The notes beneath the pieces are model-generated. The model saw nothing but the letters and a program-made list of their open reading frames with translations. It was not told the origin of the DNA and did not search any database. From contig JANXXU010000024.1 in assembly GCA_025350465.1 (NCBI GenBank), positions 1 to 64,000 on the forward strand: a stretch of 64,000 bases of DNA. The letters run 5' to 3'. The position numbers were made by a program, and so were the translations under genes. Below, piece by piece: positions 41,913 through 51,458 of this stretch (positions are counted from its first letter, which is position 1; every line of letters begins with the position of its first letter). The DNA is from Alphaproteobacteria bacterium (GTDB lineage Bacteria > Pseudomonadota > Alphaproteobacteria > Micropepsales > Micropepsaceae).

Positions 41913-42776
41913 ATGACCGCCATGCCCCGCCACATCCTGACTTTCAGCTGCCCCGACGTCGCCGGCATCCAGGCGGCGGTCACGACCTTTCTTTTCAAGT
42001 CGGGCGCATTCCTCGAGGAGGTCGCGTCCTACGGCGATCCGGACACGAAGACATTCTTCAGCCGTATCGTCTTCAGCTCGGCCCAGAACCGGGCTATCGA
42101 TCCAGGCGCGATCGAGACCGCCTTCAAGACGATTGCCGGCCAATTCGCAATGGACTGGCGCATCACCGAGGCCGCACGCAAGTGCCGAACCGTGATCGCG
42201 GTTTCGCGCGCCGGCCATTGCCTCAACGACCTTCTGCACCGCTGGAGTTCGGCAACGCTTCCCATCGATATCGCCGGGGTCGTGTCAAACCATGACGAGC
42301 TTCGCCGCCTGGTCGAATTGTACGACCTTCCTTTCCACCATTTGCCGGTCGCAGCTGAATCGAAGGCGAGGCAGGAAGCCGATTTCATGTCGGTCGTGCA
42401 AAATGCGCAGGCCGATCTTGTCGTTCTCGCCCGCTATATGCAGGTGTTGTCCGACGGAATGGTCGTGCGACTGGCCGGACGTTGCATCAACATCCATCAT
42501 TCATTCCTGCCCAGCTTCAAGGGCGCTAAGCCCTACCATCAGGCACATGATCGGGGTGTGAAGATCATCGGCGCAACGGCGCACTATGTGACGACCGATC
42601 TCGACGAAGGACCGATCATCGAACAAGCTACCGAGCGCGTCGACCATACGTCGACCGCCGACGATCTCGTCGGTATCGGCCGGGACATCGAGAATACGGT
42701 CCTCGCGCGCGCGGTGAAATGGCATGCGGAACGCCGCGTACTCCTGAACGGCCGGCGAACGGTCGTCTTCAAATGA
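41913..42776 (+). CDS. purU: formyltetrahydrofolate deformylase
   Basis: This 287-residue enzyme has an N-terminal ACT domain (FSCPDVAGIQAAVTTFL) and a C-terminal formyltransferase domain. That domain has the catalytic motifs NIHHSFLPSF, KGAKPYHQA and DLDEGPI. It hydrolyses 10-formyl-tetrahydrofolate to formate and tetrahydrofolate. The ATG at 41913 is used; 41922 is a nearby alternative. Formate made here could feed the formate dehydrogenase at 24465. Confidence 0.93.
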   Translation: MTAMPRHILTFSCPDVAGIQAAVTTFLFKSGAFLEEVASYGDPDTKTFFSRIVFSSAQNRAIDPGAIETAFKTIAGQFAMDWRITEAARKCRTVIAVSRAGHCLNDLLHRWSSATLPIDIAGVVSNHDELRRLVELYDLPFHHLPVAAESKARQEADFMSVVQNAQADLVVLARYMQVLSDGMVVRLAGRCINIHHSFLPSFKGAKPYHQAHDRGVKIIGATAHYVTTDLDEGPIIEQATERVDHTSTADDLVGIGRDIENTVLARAVKWHAERRVLLNGRRTVVFK

Positions 42777-42794
42777 CGGCGCGGACGATTGGCT

Positions 42795-43937
42795 TCAGCC
42801 GGGATTGACGGCGGGTCCGGTGGCGGTCGCTTTTTCGCTGTCGGGGCGAACCTTCTGTCCGCTTTCCAAATGCTCGGCGCCGCGCACGACGATGCGCTCG
42901 CCCTCAACAAGCGTGCCCGAGACCTCGACGAGATTGCCGTCCTCGGCTCCCGTGCCGACGGCGATGCGCTGGGCAGTGTTTTCCTTGTCGAGCTTGAAGA
43001 GATAAGTGTTGTCCTCGCGCAGGATCAGCGCGTCGCGCGGCACCGCCAGCACCATGCGTGGCTCCGCCGCGGGCACCAGGATCTTCGCCGCATCGCCGAC
43101 GAAGGCAGCGTCGGATTTGAGGGTCAAGCGAACCTCAACCGTGCGGCTCAACTGATCGCCGACGGGAACGACGGTGCGCACGATCGTGTCGATGGGCTTG
43201 CCGTTTATGACGGCCGTGACGTGCATGTTCTCGCGCAGATATTGCATCGATTGGATCGGCACCTGGGCGCTGATCTCGATCGACTCCAGATCGACGAGGC
43301 GGACGACTTCGTGACCCTCGGTCGCGTACTCGCCGGCATTGATCAGGCGCGCGGCAACGCGACCCGCGAACGGCGCGCGAATCTCAAGGTGATCGAGCTG
43401 ATATTGGGCGCGCTCCAACGCGCTTTGCGCTTGCGCCAGCGACGCGACATCGCTGTCGCGCGTCGAGATCGCTTGATCGCGCACGGTCTTGGCGACGACG
43501 TTCTTCACCAACAGCTGATCCATGCGTTCGGCGTGGACGCGATCGAAGCGCACGATGGCGCTCAAGCGATCGACGTTGGCACGATCGGACGCGCGCTGCA
43601 TTTCCGCCATGTGCTTGTCGAGGCGGGCGGCGACGTCACCCTGTTTCAACGCGGTGCCGACCTCGGCCACCCATTCGACCCGGCCAGCGACATCGGCGGC
43701 GAGCTTGGAGTCGTTGCGCGACATCACGGTGCCGGGAAACGACGCCTGAGGCGCGAGGCGCACAGACTTGACCTGAGCAACGGCGACAGCCGGCAGATCG
43801 GCGGCAGCAGGCGCGGCCTGCGCCGTGTCGGCGGGCGTAACCTTTGCGATGGGCCAGATGAGCCATACGCCGACGGCCAGGCCTGCGACCAGAACTGCGC
43901 CCGCGCCCGCAACAATCGATTGACGGCGCGTGATCAT
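42795..43937 (-). CDS. RND efflux periplasmic adaptor (second system)
   Basis: This 380-residue adaptor has a single N-terminal signal-anchor helix, a lipoyl domain, a helical hairpin (about residues 110-180) and beta-barrel/membrane-proximal domains. It works with the pump encoded directly upstream; the start overlaps the pump stop by 4 bp. Unlike the first pair, the pump gene comes first. Substrate unknown. Confidence 0.88.
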   Translation of the reverse strand: MITRRQSIVAGAGAVLVAGLAVGVWLIWPIAKVTPADTAQAAPAAADLPAVAVAQVKSVRLAPQASFPGTVMSRNDSKLAADVAGRVEWVAEVGTALKQGDVAARLDKHMAEMQRASDRANVDRLSAIVRFDRVHAERMDQLLVKNVVAKTVRDQAISTRDSDVASLAQAQSALERAQYQLDHLEIRAPFAGRVAARLINAGEYATEGHEVVRLVDLESIEISAQVPIQSMQYLRENMHVTAVINGKPIDTIVRTVVPVGDQLSRTVEVRLTLKSDAAFVGDAAKILVPAAEPRMVLAVPRDALILREDNTYLFKLDKENTAQRIAVGTGAEDGNLVEVSGTLVEGERIVVRGAEHLESGQKVRPDSEKATATGPAVNPG

Positions 43938-46900
43938 GCAGCGGCTCTCAGCGGAGTGGGTTTCGGTTTCGGCAACGGCTCGGTGACCGGCGCTTGCGTC
44001 CGCAGCGTCGACGTCTCACCCAAGCGCAGCATCGCCGGTATCAGAATCAGCGTGAATATATGGCTGATCAGAATGCCGCCGACAATGACGGCACCGAGCC
44101 CGCGATAAATCTCGGCGCCCGCGCCCGGAATGACGACAAGCGGCAACATGCCGAAGATCGCCGTGAGCGTGCTGGAGAAAATGGGCCTGAGGCGCGTCTC
44201 AAGGCTCGAGCGCACGGCGTCGACACGGCTCATGCCCTCGGCCTCGGCCTGGCGCGTTCGAGCGACGAGCAGGATCGTGTTGTTGACGACGAGGCCCAGC
44301 ACAATGATGAAACCGATCATCGTCAAGAGGTCGAGCGGCTGGAAGGTGAAAAGCGAGACGACTTGGAGCGCGGCGACGCCGCCGACCGTACCCAAAGGTA
44401 GGGCAATCGTCGCGATCGCGGAATCCCACACCGACTTGAAAAGCGCCGCCATGATCAAGAACAGCAGCAAGACGGCGAGGGCAAAATTCTTTCCCATCGT
44501 CGAGAGTGCGTTGTCCATATGGTTGGCCGCGGCGCCGTAGAACACCCGCCCGCCGGCCGGCAGCAGCTTCTTGATTTCCGGTTCAATCTCTTTGCGGACG
44601 ATCGTGAGCGCATCTTGTAACGCCATATTCTCGGGCGGGCGGAAGTTGATGGCGATGGTGCGGCGACGATCGAGGCGATAAAGACCGCTCGGCGCCATCG
44701 TCTGACGCATCGAAACGAGTTGGCCGAACGGCATGGTGCCGGCGCTTGGCGTCGCGACGGGCGCGCTCGACAGATCGTTCGCCGACGCCATCGGCAGCGA
44801 CTTCAAGATGAGATAGAGCCGCTTTTCGCCGTCGTAGCGTTGGCCGACGTACAGGCCCTCATTAAAGGCCTGCACGAGTTGGCCGACCTGGTTGCGTGAC
44901 CAGCCGGCCTGGCTGATGGCACGGTCGTCCGGCGTAATGCGAATCTCCGGCTGATCGTAGTCGAGCGATGGGTTGGGATTGACGACAGCATCCTGGAAGC
45001 GCTTCGTCATCAAGTCGACGCCCTTGCGCGCAGCGGCGCGCATCGCCTCGGCATCGGTCGACTGAATGTTGATCGAGATGCCGCCGCCTTCGTCGAAACC
45101 GCCGAAGAGGCTGCCTACCGCGGCGAAAGCTTGCGTGTCCGGCAAGTCCTTCAAGATCTCATGGCGCACGATGTCGAGCATTGTTTTCAGCTCGGCATCG
45201 TCCTTGACGCGCACGGCCATCTCGAGATCGCCGGGGCCATAACTCATGACATAAAAGTTCAGCAGCTCTGGTTTCTTGTCGCCGCGCATGTACGGCATCA
45301 GGCGCGCGATCAGCGGCTTGGCGAGCTGATCTTCGGTGAAGGGCGTAGTCACGGCGCCCGGCAATTGGAAAAAAGTGTCGATGGCCGCGCGCTTTACGTC
45401 GGGCAGGTATTGCAAACTCGGCATCAAGACAACCGTGCCGACAGCCGAAGCGCCGATCAAGCCGACGATCCACGCCCAGCGCTTGCGCGGGGTGGCGGTC
45501 GTCGCCATCACATAGTCGGCGATGGCGCGCCAGACATGGGCGAACTCCGGAATCTTGGGCCGAGTCTTGAGAAAGAGAACGGAGAGCGTCGGCACGACCG
45601 TAATGGCGACGATCAGCGAGATGAAGACCGACACGGCGATCGTCAGCGAAAGATCGGCAAATAGCTGGCCCTCAACGTCCTTCAAGAAGATGACAGGCAG
45701 GAAGATCGCAATGTTGGTCGCGGTGGAGGCAAGCAACGCGCCCCAGACTTGATCGGTGCCTTTCTGGGCCGCCTCGGCCGCCGGCATGCCGTTCTCACGC
45801 AAGCGCAAAATATTCTCGAAGGCGACGATGGCCGCGTCCAACACCATACCGGTGGTGAAGGCGAGGCCCGCCAGCGAGACGACGTTAAGCGAACGGCCCG
45901 AGAGTTCCAGGATGATGACGACCGCGAAAAGACAGATCGGGATGGCGGCCGAAATGATCAACGTCGCGCGCCATTCGCGCATGAAGAACCAGAGCACGCC
46001 GACCGCGAGCAGAATGCCGAGAATAAGGTCGCGCGTCAGCATCTCCACCGATTGATTGATGAAGTGCGAGGGATCGAAGGAATATTGCAGCGTGACGCCC
46101 TGCTCTTTCGCTGGGCCATCGTTGATCTTGGCGAGCTCCTCCTTTACCGCGGTGACGGTCGCGAGGACATTGGCGCCCGTCGCGCGCTGGATGAGGAAGC
46201 CGAGGGCGGGATTGCCGTTCTGGTAAGCGAAGGACTGACGCTTGCCGGCGGCGACCTTGACGTCGGCGATGTCGCCGAGCTTGACAGGTTTGCCGTCACG
46301 CCACTCGAGGATCAGTCCCTTCAGATCTTCGACCGAGTAGCGACCGCGAAACGACAAGCCGAAGCGTCGCCGGCCAACATCCATGGTTCCGCCGGAGACG
46401 TCGTCCGAGGCGCTGATCTGGCTCGCAATTTTCGGGATCTGAATGCCGAGTTGGGCGGCGCGCATGGGATCGAAAACGATTTGGAGCTCCTGCTGCGCCC
46501 CAACCATGTTCAATTGCACGCTGCCGACGCCTTGGATCGCCTCAAGACGCGGCGCAACCGTATAACGGAGCCACGGCTCGAAACTTTCAACGTTCCGCTG
46601 GTTGCCGGGCTGCCTCTGCATGAAGACGTAGAGCAGGGAGGCGTTTGAATCTTGCGTGCTTGCCAGCTGGACAAACGGCCGGTCGGAGTCCGTCGGCAGT
46701 GACGGGATGCGATTCAAACGGCCAATGACATCGACGAGCGTCTGCTTCATGTCGGTGCCGAGCGCGAAGGTCAGACTGACGTAACCGCCGCCGGCGTTGG
46801 CGAACGCCTTCGTTTCGACCAAACCTGGAATGCCTTGCAGCACTTCTTCTTCGGGTTCGATGATCTGGGCTTCGACTTCGTTCGGCGTGGCGACCCGCCA

Positions 46901-47053
46901 GCCGGTGCCGATGCCGATTTGCGGGCGATCGATATCGGGAAACAGTTGGATGGGAAGATCGTTGAGGGCGAAGAGGCCGAACAAAACGGTGACGGCAACC
47001 CCAACCGCCACGGCCGCGGGGCTTTTCAAACTCGCGGCCGTAAACGCGCGCAC
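43934..47053 (-). CDS. RND efflux pump, inner-membrane subunit (second system)
   Basis: This 1039-residue pump has two large periplasmic loops and twelve predicted helices. The fourth-helix motif is GMVLDAAIVAFEN, with one aspartate where the first pump has two. It is the first gene of a two-gene operon with the adaptor. No outer-membrane factor or regulator is adjacent. A 352-bp gap separates it from the divergent PQQ-type gene. Confidence 0.9.
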   Translation of the reverse strand: MRAFTAASLKSPAAVAVGVAVTVLFGLFALNDLPIQLFPDIDRPQIGIGTGWRVATPNEVEAQIIEPEEEVLQGIPGLVETKAFANAGGGYVSLTFALGTDMKQTLVDVIGRLNRIPSLPTDSDRPFVQLASTQDSNASLLYVFMQRQPGNQRNVESFEPWLRYTVAPRLEAIQGVGSVQLNMVGAQQELQIVFDPMRAAQLGIQIPKIASQISASDDVSGGTMDVGRRRFGLSFRGRYSVEDLKGLILEWRDGKPVKLGDIADVKVAAGKRQSFAYQNGNPALGFLIQRATGANVLATVTAVKEELAKINDGPAKEQGVTLQYSFDPSHFINQSVEMLTRDLILGILLAVGVLWFFMREWRATLIISAAIPICLFAVVIILELSGRSLNVVSLAGLAFTTGMVLDAAIVAFENILRLRENGMPAAEAAQKGTDQVWGALLASTATNIAIFLPVIFLKDVEGQLFADLSLTIAVSVFISLIVAITVVPTLSVLFLKTRPKIPEFAHVWRAIADYVMATTATPRKRWAWIVGLIGASAVGTVVLMPSLQYLPDVKRAAIDTFFQLPGAVTTPFTEDQLAKPLIARLMPYMRGDKKPELLNFYVMSYGPGDLEMAVRVKDDAELKTMLDIVRHEILKDLPDTQAFAAVGSLFGGFDEGGGISINIQSTDAEAMRAAARKGVDLMTKRFQDAVVNPNPSLDYDQPEIRITPDDRAISQAGWSRNQVGQLVQAFNEGLYVGQRYDGEKRLYLILKSLPMASANDLSSAPVATPSAGTMPFGQLVSMRQTMAPSGLYRLDRRRTIAINFRPPENMALQDALTIVRKEIEPEIKKLLPAGGRVFYGAAANHMDNALSTMGKNFALAVLLLFLIMAALFKSVWDSAIATIALPLGTVGGVAALQVVSLFTFQPLDLLTMIGFIIVLGLVVNNTILLVARTRQAEAEGMSRVDAVRSSLETRLRPIFSSTLTAIFGMLPLVVIPGAGAEIYRGLGAVIVGGILISHIFTLILIPAMLRLGETSTLRTQAPVTEPLPKPKPTPLRAAA

Positions 47054-47405
47054 CCGAACCCTCCAGCCTTAACCCTGGCGGATTTGAGAGGGGTGCGGGG
47101 CATTTTTGAAGTCACAACGGCGTGAGAGCCGCACCGACACGGATGAATTCGCCGTCACATAACCGCGAGGCGGAACGATCTGGTGTGCACCGAGCGTCAG
47201 CTTTTGGACCCTACGGATCCTCGACTGAGTCGCCCGAGACGTCGGCACAATGGGTGACGGCCATTTGAACTTCAACATCTGTACGCCGCATTTTTCGTGC
47301 GATTCATAGATTGATCACCGTTAGTTGAGCGCATCGAATATGGACTAACGGGGCGCGCGAGCGCCGGATCGATGTCTGCGAAGTGGTCTACAATGCGGGA
47401 GCCTC
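47054..47405. other. divergent intergenic region upstream of the RND pump and PQQ-type gene
   Basis: These 352 bases presumably contain two divergent promoters. I see no convincing small gene. The main visible structure is the inverted repeat at 47318-47351 near the PQQ-type gene. Confidence 0.5.
47318..47351. repeat. 8-bp inverted repeat upstream of the PQQ-type gene
   Basis: CCGTTAGT at 47318-47325 and ACTAACGG at 47344-47351 are exact complements separated by 18 bases. The element ends 55 bp before the start codon at 47406 and may be a regulator-binding site. Confidence 0.4.
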
Positions 47406-48725
47406 ATGCGATTCCATTCGACCTTCATATGCCTAGGGCTTCTCGGTGCCGTTGCCGTTTCATCGTCGGCCTTCGCCGGCTCGGCGATGTTTCGAGGCAA
47501 CCCACAACACACCGGCGTCTATGACGCCGTGGGCGTGCCGAAATTTCATGGCGTCAAATGGAAATTTCACACAAAAGGCCAAATCATCTCGTCGCCAGCC
47601 GTTACCGGCAATACCGTCTATGTCGGCAGTACCGACGGGCATCTTTATGCCCTCGATCTCGCGACCGGCACGCAGAAGTGGGCATTCGCGACACGGGCGC
47701 GGGTGACGTCATCGCCGGCGATCGACGGCGGCACGGTCTATTTCGGCAGTTATGACGGTGCATTTTACGCGCTCGACGCCAAGGACGGCCGTTTGAAATG
47801 GAAATTCGAGACTGGCGGCGAGCGCCGCTTCGCGGGCAAGCACCTTCACGGCAGCGAGCCTGCCGGCGAGACGATGCCTGATCCGTTCGACTTCTATCTG
47901 TCCTCGCCGACGCTATCGAACGGCACCGTCTATTTTGGCAGCGGCGACGGCAATATCTATGCCCTCGACGCGGCGGCCGGCAGTCCGAGATGGAAGTTTC
48001 ACACTCAAGACGTCGTCCACGCGTCGCCCGCAATTGCAGACGGGATCCTTTATGTCGGCAGTTGGGACAGCTATTTCTACGCCCTCGACGCGGCAACCGG
48101 CGAACAGAAGTGGCGCTTCAAGACCGGCGAGGATGCCGACACTCACAACCAGGTCGGCATTCAGTCGTCGGCAGCGGTCGCCGATGGTGTCGTCTATTTC
48201 GGCTGCCGCGATTCAAAATTCTACGCCGTAGACGTGCGCTCCGGCCGGCAAAAATGGGCGTTCGACAACAAGGGGTCGTGGGTGATCACGTCGCCGACCT
48301 TGCGTGACGGCAAGGTTTATTTCGCAACTTCCGACACTGGCTTGTTTCATGCGCTCGATGCGAAAATCGGAACGCCTTTGTTTTCGCTGGACTTCAAGCG
48401 TTGGCCAATATTCTCGTCGCCCGCGATCGCCGGCGACATGCTCTATGTTGGATCGAATATCGGCAAGTTGTTCGCAATCGATCTGAAAGCAAAGCAGTTG
48501 AGTTGGACGTTCCAAACCGATGCCTCGCGGCAAAACACACCCGCACTCACCAAGCCCGACGGTTCGCCCAACTACGCGGCCATCTACGGCGAAAATTTTT
48601 ATGACGACATGGTCACCGGCGTCGGCAAGACCCTGAGCGCCGGGGCAATGCTCTCTTCGCCAGTGATTGTGGGCGACGTCATATATGTCGGAAGCTCGGA
48701 CGGCAATCTATATGCATTGTCGTAA
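47406..48725 (+). CDS. exported PQQ-like beta-propeller protein
   Basis: This 439-residue protein has a signal peptide (about residues 1-25, ending AFA) and about eight repeats of the type Y-x-G-S-x-D-G-x-x-Y-A-L-D-x-x-x-G-x-x-x-W. These form a beta-propeller like that of BamB or quinoprotein dehydrogenases. No dehydrogenase active-site residues were identified, so a scaffold or binding role is as likely as an enzyme. It stands alone. Confidence 0.87.
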   Translation: MRFHSTFICLGLLGAVAVSSSAFAGSAMFRGNPQHTGVYDAVGVPKFHGVKWKFHTKGQIISSPAVTGNTVYVGSTDGHLYALDLATGTQKWAFATRARVTSSPAIDGGTVYFGSYDGAFYALDAKDGRLKWKFETGGERRFAGKHLHGSEPAGETMPDPFDFYLSSPTLSNGTVYFGSGDGNIYALDAAAGSPRWKFHTQDVVHASPAIADGILYVGSWDSYFYALDAATGEQKWRFKTGEDADTHNQVGIQSSAAVADGVVYFGCRDSKFYAVDVRSGRQKWAFDNKGSWVITSPTLRDGKVYFATSDTGLFHALDAKIGTPLFSLDFKRWPIFSSPAIAGDMLYVGSNIGKLFAIDLKAKQLSWTFQTDASRQNTPALTKPDGSPNYAAIYGENFYDDMVTGVGKTLSAGAMLSSPVIVGDVIYVGSSDGNLYALS

Positions 48726-48843
48726 GGGCGGACCGCGAGAACCGCCGTTGTCGCAGGCCGTCATTCAGACGATGGATTCCGCGCGCCTTCATGTATCCTA
48801 GTCTCGGGGTCGGCACTGGCCGGCGCGCGGACGAGGGTCGGTG

Positions 48844-49992
48844 ATGAAAACGATATTGCGTCTTCTGGGTGGGCTTCTACTGATTTTGATCGTGGCGGCG
48901 GGCGCGATCTATTTCACCGGCAACACGTTCAAGGTGATCGTGTGGCTGAACAAGCCGAGCCACGGCTGGGATCCGTCGCTGCACGCGCCCGATCCCGATT
49001 ATGCCCAAGCGAGTTCGTGGGCGGCGCTGCCGACGAAACCGAGCGCCGCTGATTTCGTTCCGGCCGGCGTCGTCGCATCGCCAGCGGACCGCGCCGTCGA
49101 TGTCTTCTTCATCCATCCGACCGGCTACATGCATGCCTACGATTGGAACTCGCCGCTCGATGCGAACAGCATGACGGAAGAGAACACCAAGTGGATGATG
49201 GCCAATCAGGCGAGCGCCTATAACGGCTGCTGCAACGTCTATGCGCCGCGCTATCGCGAAGCGTCGATCTTTCGCTACCTCGCCGCACCTGACGACATCG
49301 CCACGAAGGCAATGGATTTTGCCTATGCCGACGTCGAGCGTGCGTTCCAATATTTTCTGGACCACGACAGCAACGGGCGCCCGTTCATTATCGCCAGCCA
49401 CAGCCAAGGCACCGATCACGGCCTGCGTTTGGTACAGCAGAAGATCGACGGCACGCCGCTCGCGAAGCGCATGGTCGCGGCCTATCTGATCGGCAACCGC
49501 ATCTCGGACAAGGACATCGCGGCGCTCCATACCGTGCACGCGTGCGATAGCCCAACTGATACGGGCTGCATTATTCATTGGGCGACTTTCGGGGACGGCG
49601 GCGGGCCGGAGCCGGGTTCCTTCACCGACAAACTTCTGTGCGTCAACCCGCTGTCGTGGCTGCGCGATGGACCGCGCGCGCCGGCGTCCGCGCACCAAGG
49701 CGGGGTGCCGCAGAGCGGGCGCTTCTCAATTCAAGTGTGGGGCAAGGACGTGGCGAAGGGCACTGAATTTAAGCCGCTCACGGTGCCGGTCAAGGCTTTG
49801 ACCTGGGCCGAGTGCCGCAATGGATTGCTCTATGTCGCGGACCAAGCCGGCGGGCCGCTCGACGGCTTATCGCTCGGCAACAAGAATTATCACGGCCTCG
49901 ACTATCCGCTGTTCCATATGGATATCCGCCTCAACGCTGAGGCGCGTGTGGCCGCTTATTTGGCGCAGGCGTCGCGGGCGGCAACAAGGTAG
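48844..49992 (+). CDS. DUF3089 alpha/beta-hydrolase-like protein
   Basis: This 382-residue protein has an N-terminal membrane helix (about residues 5-25) and a DUF3089 domain with a lipase-like nucleophile elbow ASHSQGT. DUF3089 proteins are putative esterases of unknown substrate. Two cysteine-rich stretches (NGCCNVY and HACDSPTDTGC) could form disulfides outside the cytoplasm. The ATG at 48844 is preferred to GTG at 48841; GAGGG lies upstream. Confidence 0.85.
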   Translation: MKTILRLLGGLLLILIVAAGAIYFTGNTFKVIVWLNKPSHGWDPSLHAPDPDYAQASSWAALPTKPSAADFVPAGVVASPADRAVDVFFIHPTGYMHAYDWNSPLDANSMTEENTKWMMANQASAYNGCCNVYAPRYREASIFRYLAAPDDIATKAMDFAYADVERAFQYFLDHDSNGRPFIIASHSQGTDHGLRLVQQKIDGTPLAKRMVAAYLIGNRISDKDIAALHTVHACDSPTDTGCIIHWATFGDGGGPEPGSFTDKLLCVNPLSWLRDGPRAPASAHQGGVPQSGRFSIQVWGKDVAKGTEFKPLTVPVKALTWAECRNGLLYVADQAGGPLDGLSLGNKNYHGLDYPLFHMDIRLNAEARVAAYLAQASRAATR

Positions 49993-50002
49993 AGGCTCGC
50001 GC

Positions 50003-50539
50003 TCAACCTTTCTGAATATCGAGAGCACGAGCAAAAGTGGCGAGTGCGTCGCGAATCAATTGTGCGAGTGCCGGGTCGGTTGCGATGCCGGCGGCATCGA
50101 GCGGCTTTGCAAGCAACGGTACAGTAAGCGAAGCCTCGTCGAGAATACGCGCCGCCATCGTTTCCAACGTCAAGCGCAAAGCCGCTTGCGCATGGCTTGC
50201 GCGCGGCGAGGCGTTGAACAAGGCCACGGGTTTGCCGGCAAAGTCCTCGACGCTGACAAGCCAATCCAAGGCATTCTTGAGCGAGCCAGGCACACCGCGC
50301 GCGTATTCGGGACTTGAAATCACCAATCCGTCGGCCGCGCTGATGCGCGCGCGGAGGTCGGAGACGGTCGCTGGCGGCTTAGCGGTGTCGAGATCGGGAT
50401 TGAAATGTGGCAGCGAAGCGAGGCCGTCGTACAATTCGATTTCCAAAGCCGGCGGCGCCAACAACGAGGCGGCTTGCAGCAAGGCCATGTTCGACGACGA
50501 CGCGCGCAAGCTGCCGGAGATTGCCAAAAGCCGTGACAT
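50003..50539 (-). CDS. NADPH-dependent FMN reductase-family flavoprotein
   Basis: This 178-residue flavodoxin-fold protein has a phosphate-binding SGSLRASSSN motif and the SPEYARGVPGSLKNALDW segment of the ChrR/YieF-like FMN reductase family. These enzymes reduce quinones, chromate or other acceptors with NAD(P)H. The gene is downstream of the LD-carboxypeptidase gene on the same strand. Confidence 0.88.
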   Translation of the reverse strand: MSRLLAISGSLRASSSNMALLQAASLLAPPALEIELYDGLASLPHFNPDLDTAKPPATVSDLRARISAADGLVISSPEYARGVPGSLKNALDWLVSVEDFAGKPVALFNASPRASHAQAALRLTLETMAARILDEASLTVPLLAKPLDAAGIATDPALAQLIRDALATFARALDIQKG

Positions 50540-50548
50540 CGACCGACC

Positions 50549-51400
50549 TCACACGAGAGCCGGCTGGCGGCCAAACGGCACGACTTTGTTCGCCACATCG
50601 TGACCGATGTCTGCGCGGCCCAGATAAGCGATACCGGAGAGCGTGCACCAGCGCTTGATCACTTCGACTTCGTCTTCGCCGAAGTCGGGATCGTTCGGCG
50701 GTATCTCGCTGCAGCGGCCGAGCCGGATGCCGGCAACCTTGCGAATGCCCGGGTTACTCGTGATGTGAAACAGCGAGCGATCGATGCGATACATGTATTC
50801 CGAAATCTCCTCGAGCATTAGAACGTGACCCGTCAAGTCCGGCTGAAACGGCGTGCCGAGGAGTTGGCTCAAGATCGTGAGGTTGAAAGCGACGCATTTC
50901 GGCGACGTCGCAACGGACGGTTCGAGCGTGTCTGGCGCACGCTCAACCAGATAGCGCAACGCGCGCGTGACCGCCTCGGCGCCGCCGCTGCGTTTCAGGT
51001 CGGCCGGCATCGGACCGTGGGCGACGGCACGAAAACCCTTCGCATACATTCCGGCGAACAAGGTCCCGGCATCGCTGTAACCCAGATATTTTTTTGTTGC
51101 GGCCGCGGGCGCAAGTTCCGGCACGATCTTTTCGGCCAAACGGCAGGAGCCATACCCGCCGCGCGCGACCCAAAGGGCGTCAAACGATTGATCATTGGCG
51201 ATATCGAGAAAGGCCTGCGCGCGCGCCGCATCGTTGCCGGCAAAGTGGTTGCTCGACAGAAAGCATTGCGGATGAAAATGGAGTTCGAGGTGCTGCGGCG
51301 GGTAGAGCGTCGCTGCCAGCGCTTTGACTTGTTCGGCGAGCGCGTGATCGATGCGCGAGGCGGGCGCCACGATACCAATTCTCAATCTCTTACCGGTCAT
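50549..51400 (-). CDS. LD-carboxypeptidase (S66 family)
   Basis: This 283-residue cytoplasmic peptidase has S66-family motifs, with the likely nucleophile serine in ARGGYGSCRL and later conserved GYSDAGTLF. LD-carboxypeptidases remove the terminal D-Ala from recycled murein tetrapeptide. It is divergent from the Mpl-like ligase gene, with only 58 bp between the starts. Together they fit peptidoglycan recycling. Confidence 0.88.
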   Translation of the reverse strand: MTGKRLRIGIVAPASRIDHALAEQVKALAATLYPPQHLELHFHPQCFLSSNHFAGNDAARAQAFLDIANDQSFDALWVARGGYGSCRLAEKIVPELAPAAATKKYLGYSDAGTLFAGMYAKGFRAVAHGPMPADLKRSGGAEAVTRALRYLVERAPDTLEPSVATSPKCVAFNLTILSQLLGTPFQPDLTGHVLMLEEISEYMYRIDRSLFHITSNPGIRKVAGIRLGRCSEIPPNDPDFGEDEVEVIKRWCTLSGIAYLGRADIGHDVANKVVPFGRQPALV

Positions 51401-51458
51401 CTAGAGCCCGCCATTTTCGGCCTTTGTTCGAATCGCATTCTCTTTGTAACCTCCGCCC

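Noticed and set aside
42789-44108. 439-codon plus-strand open frame
   Set aside because: It is antisense to the second RND adaptor and the end of the pump gene, which have clear family matches.
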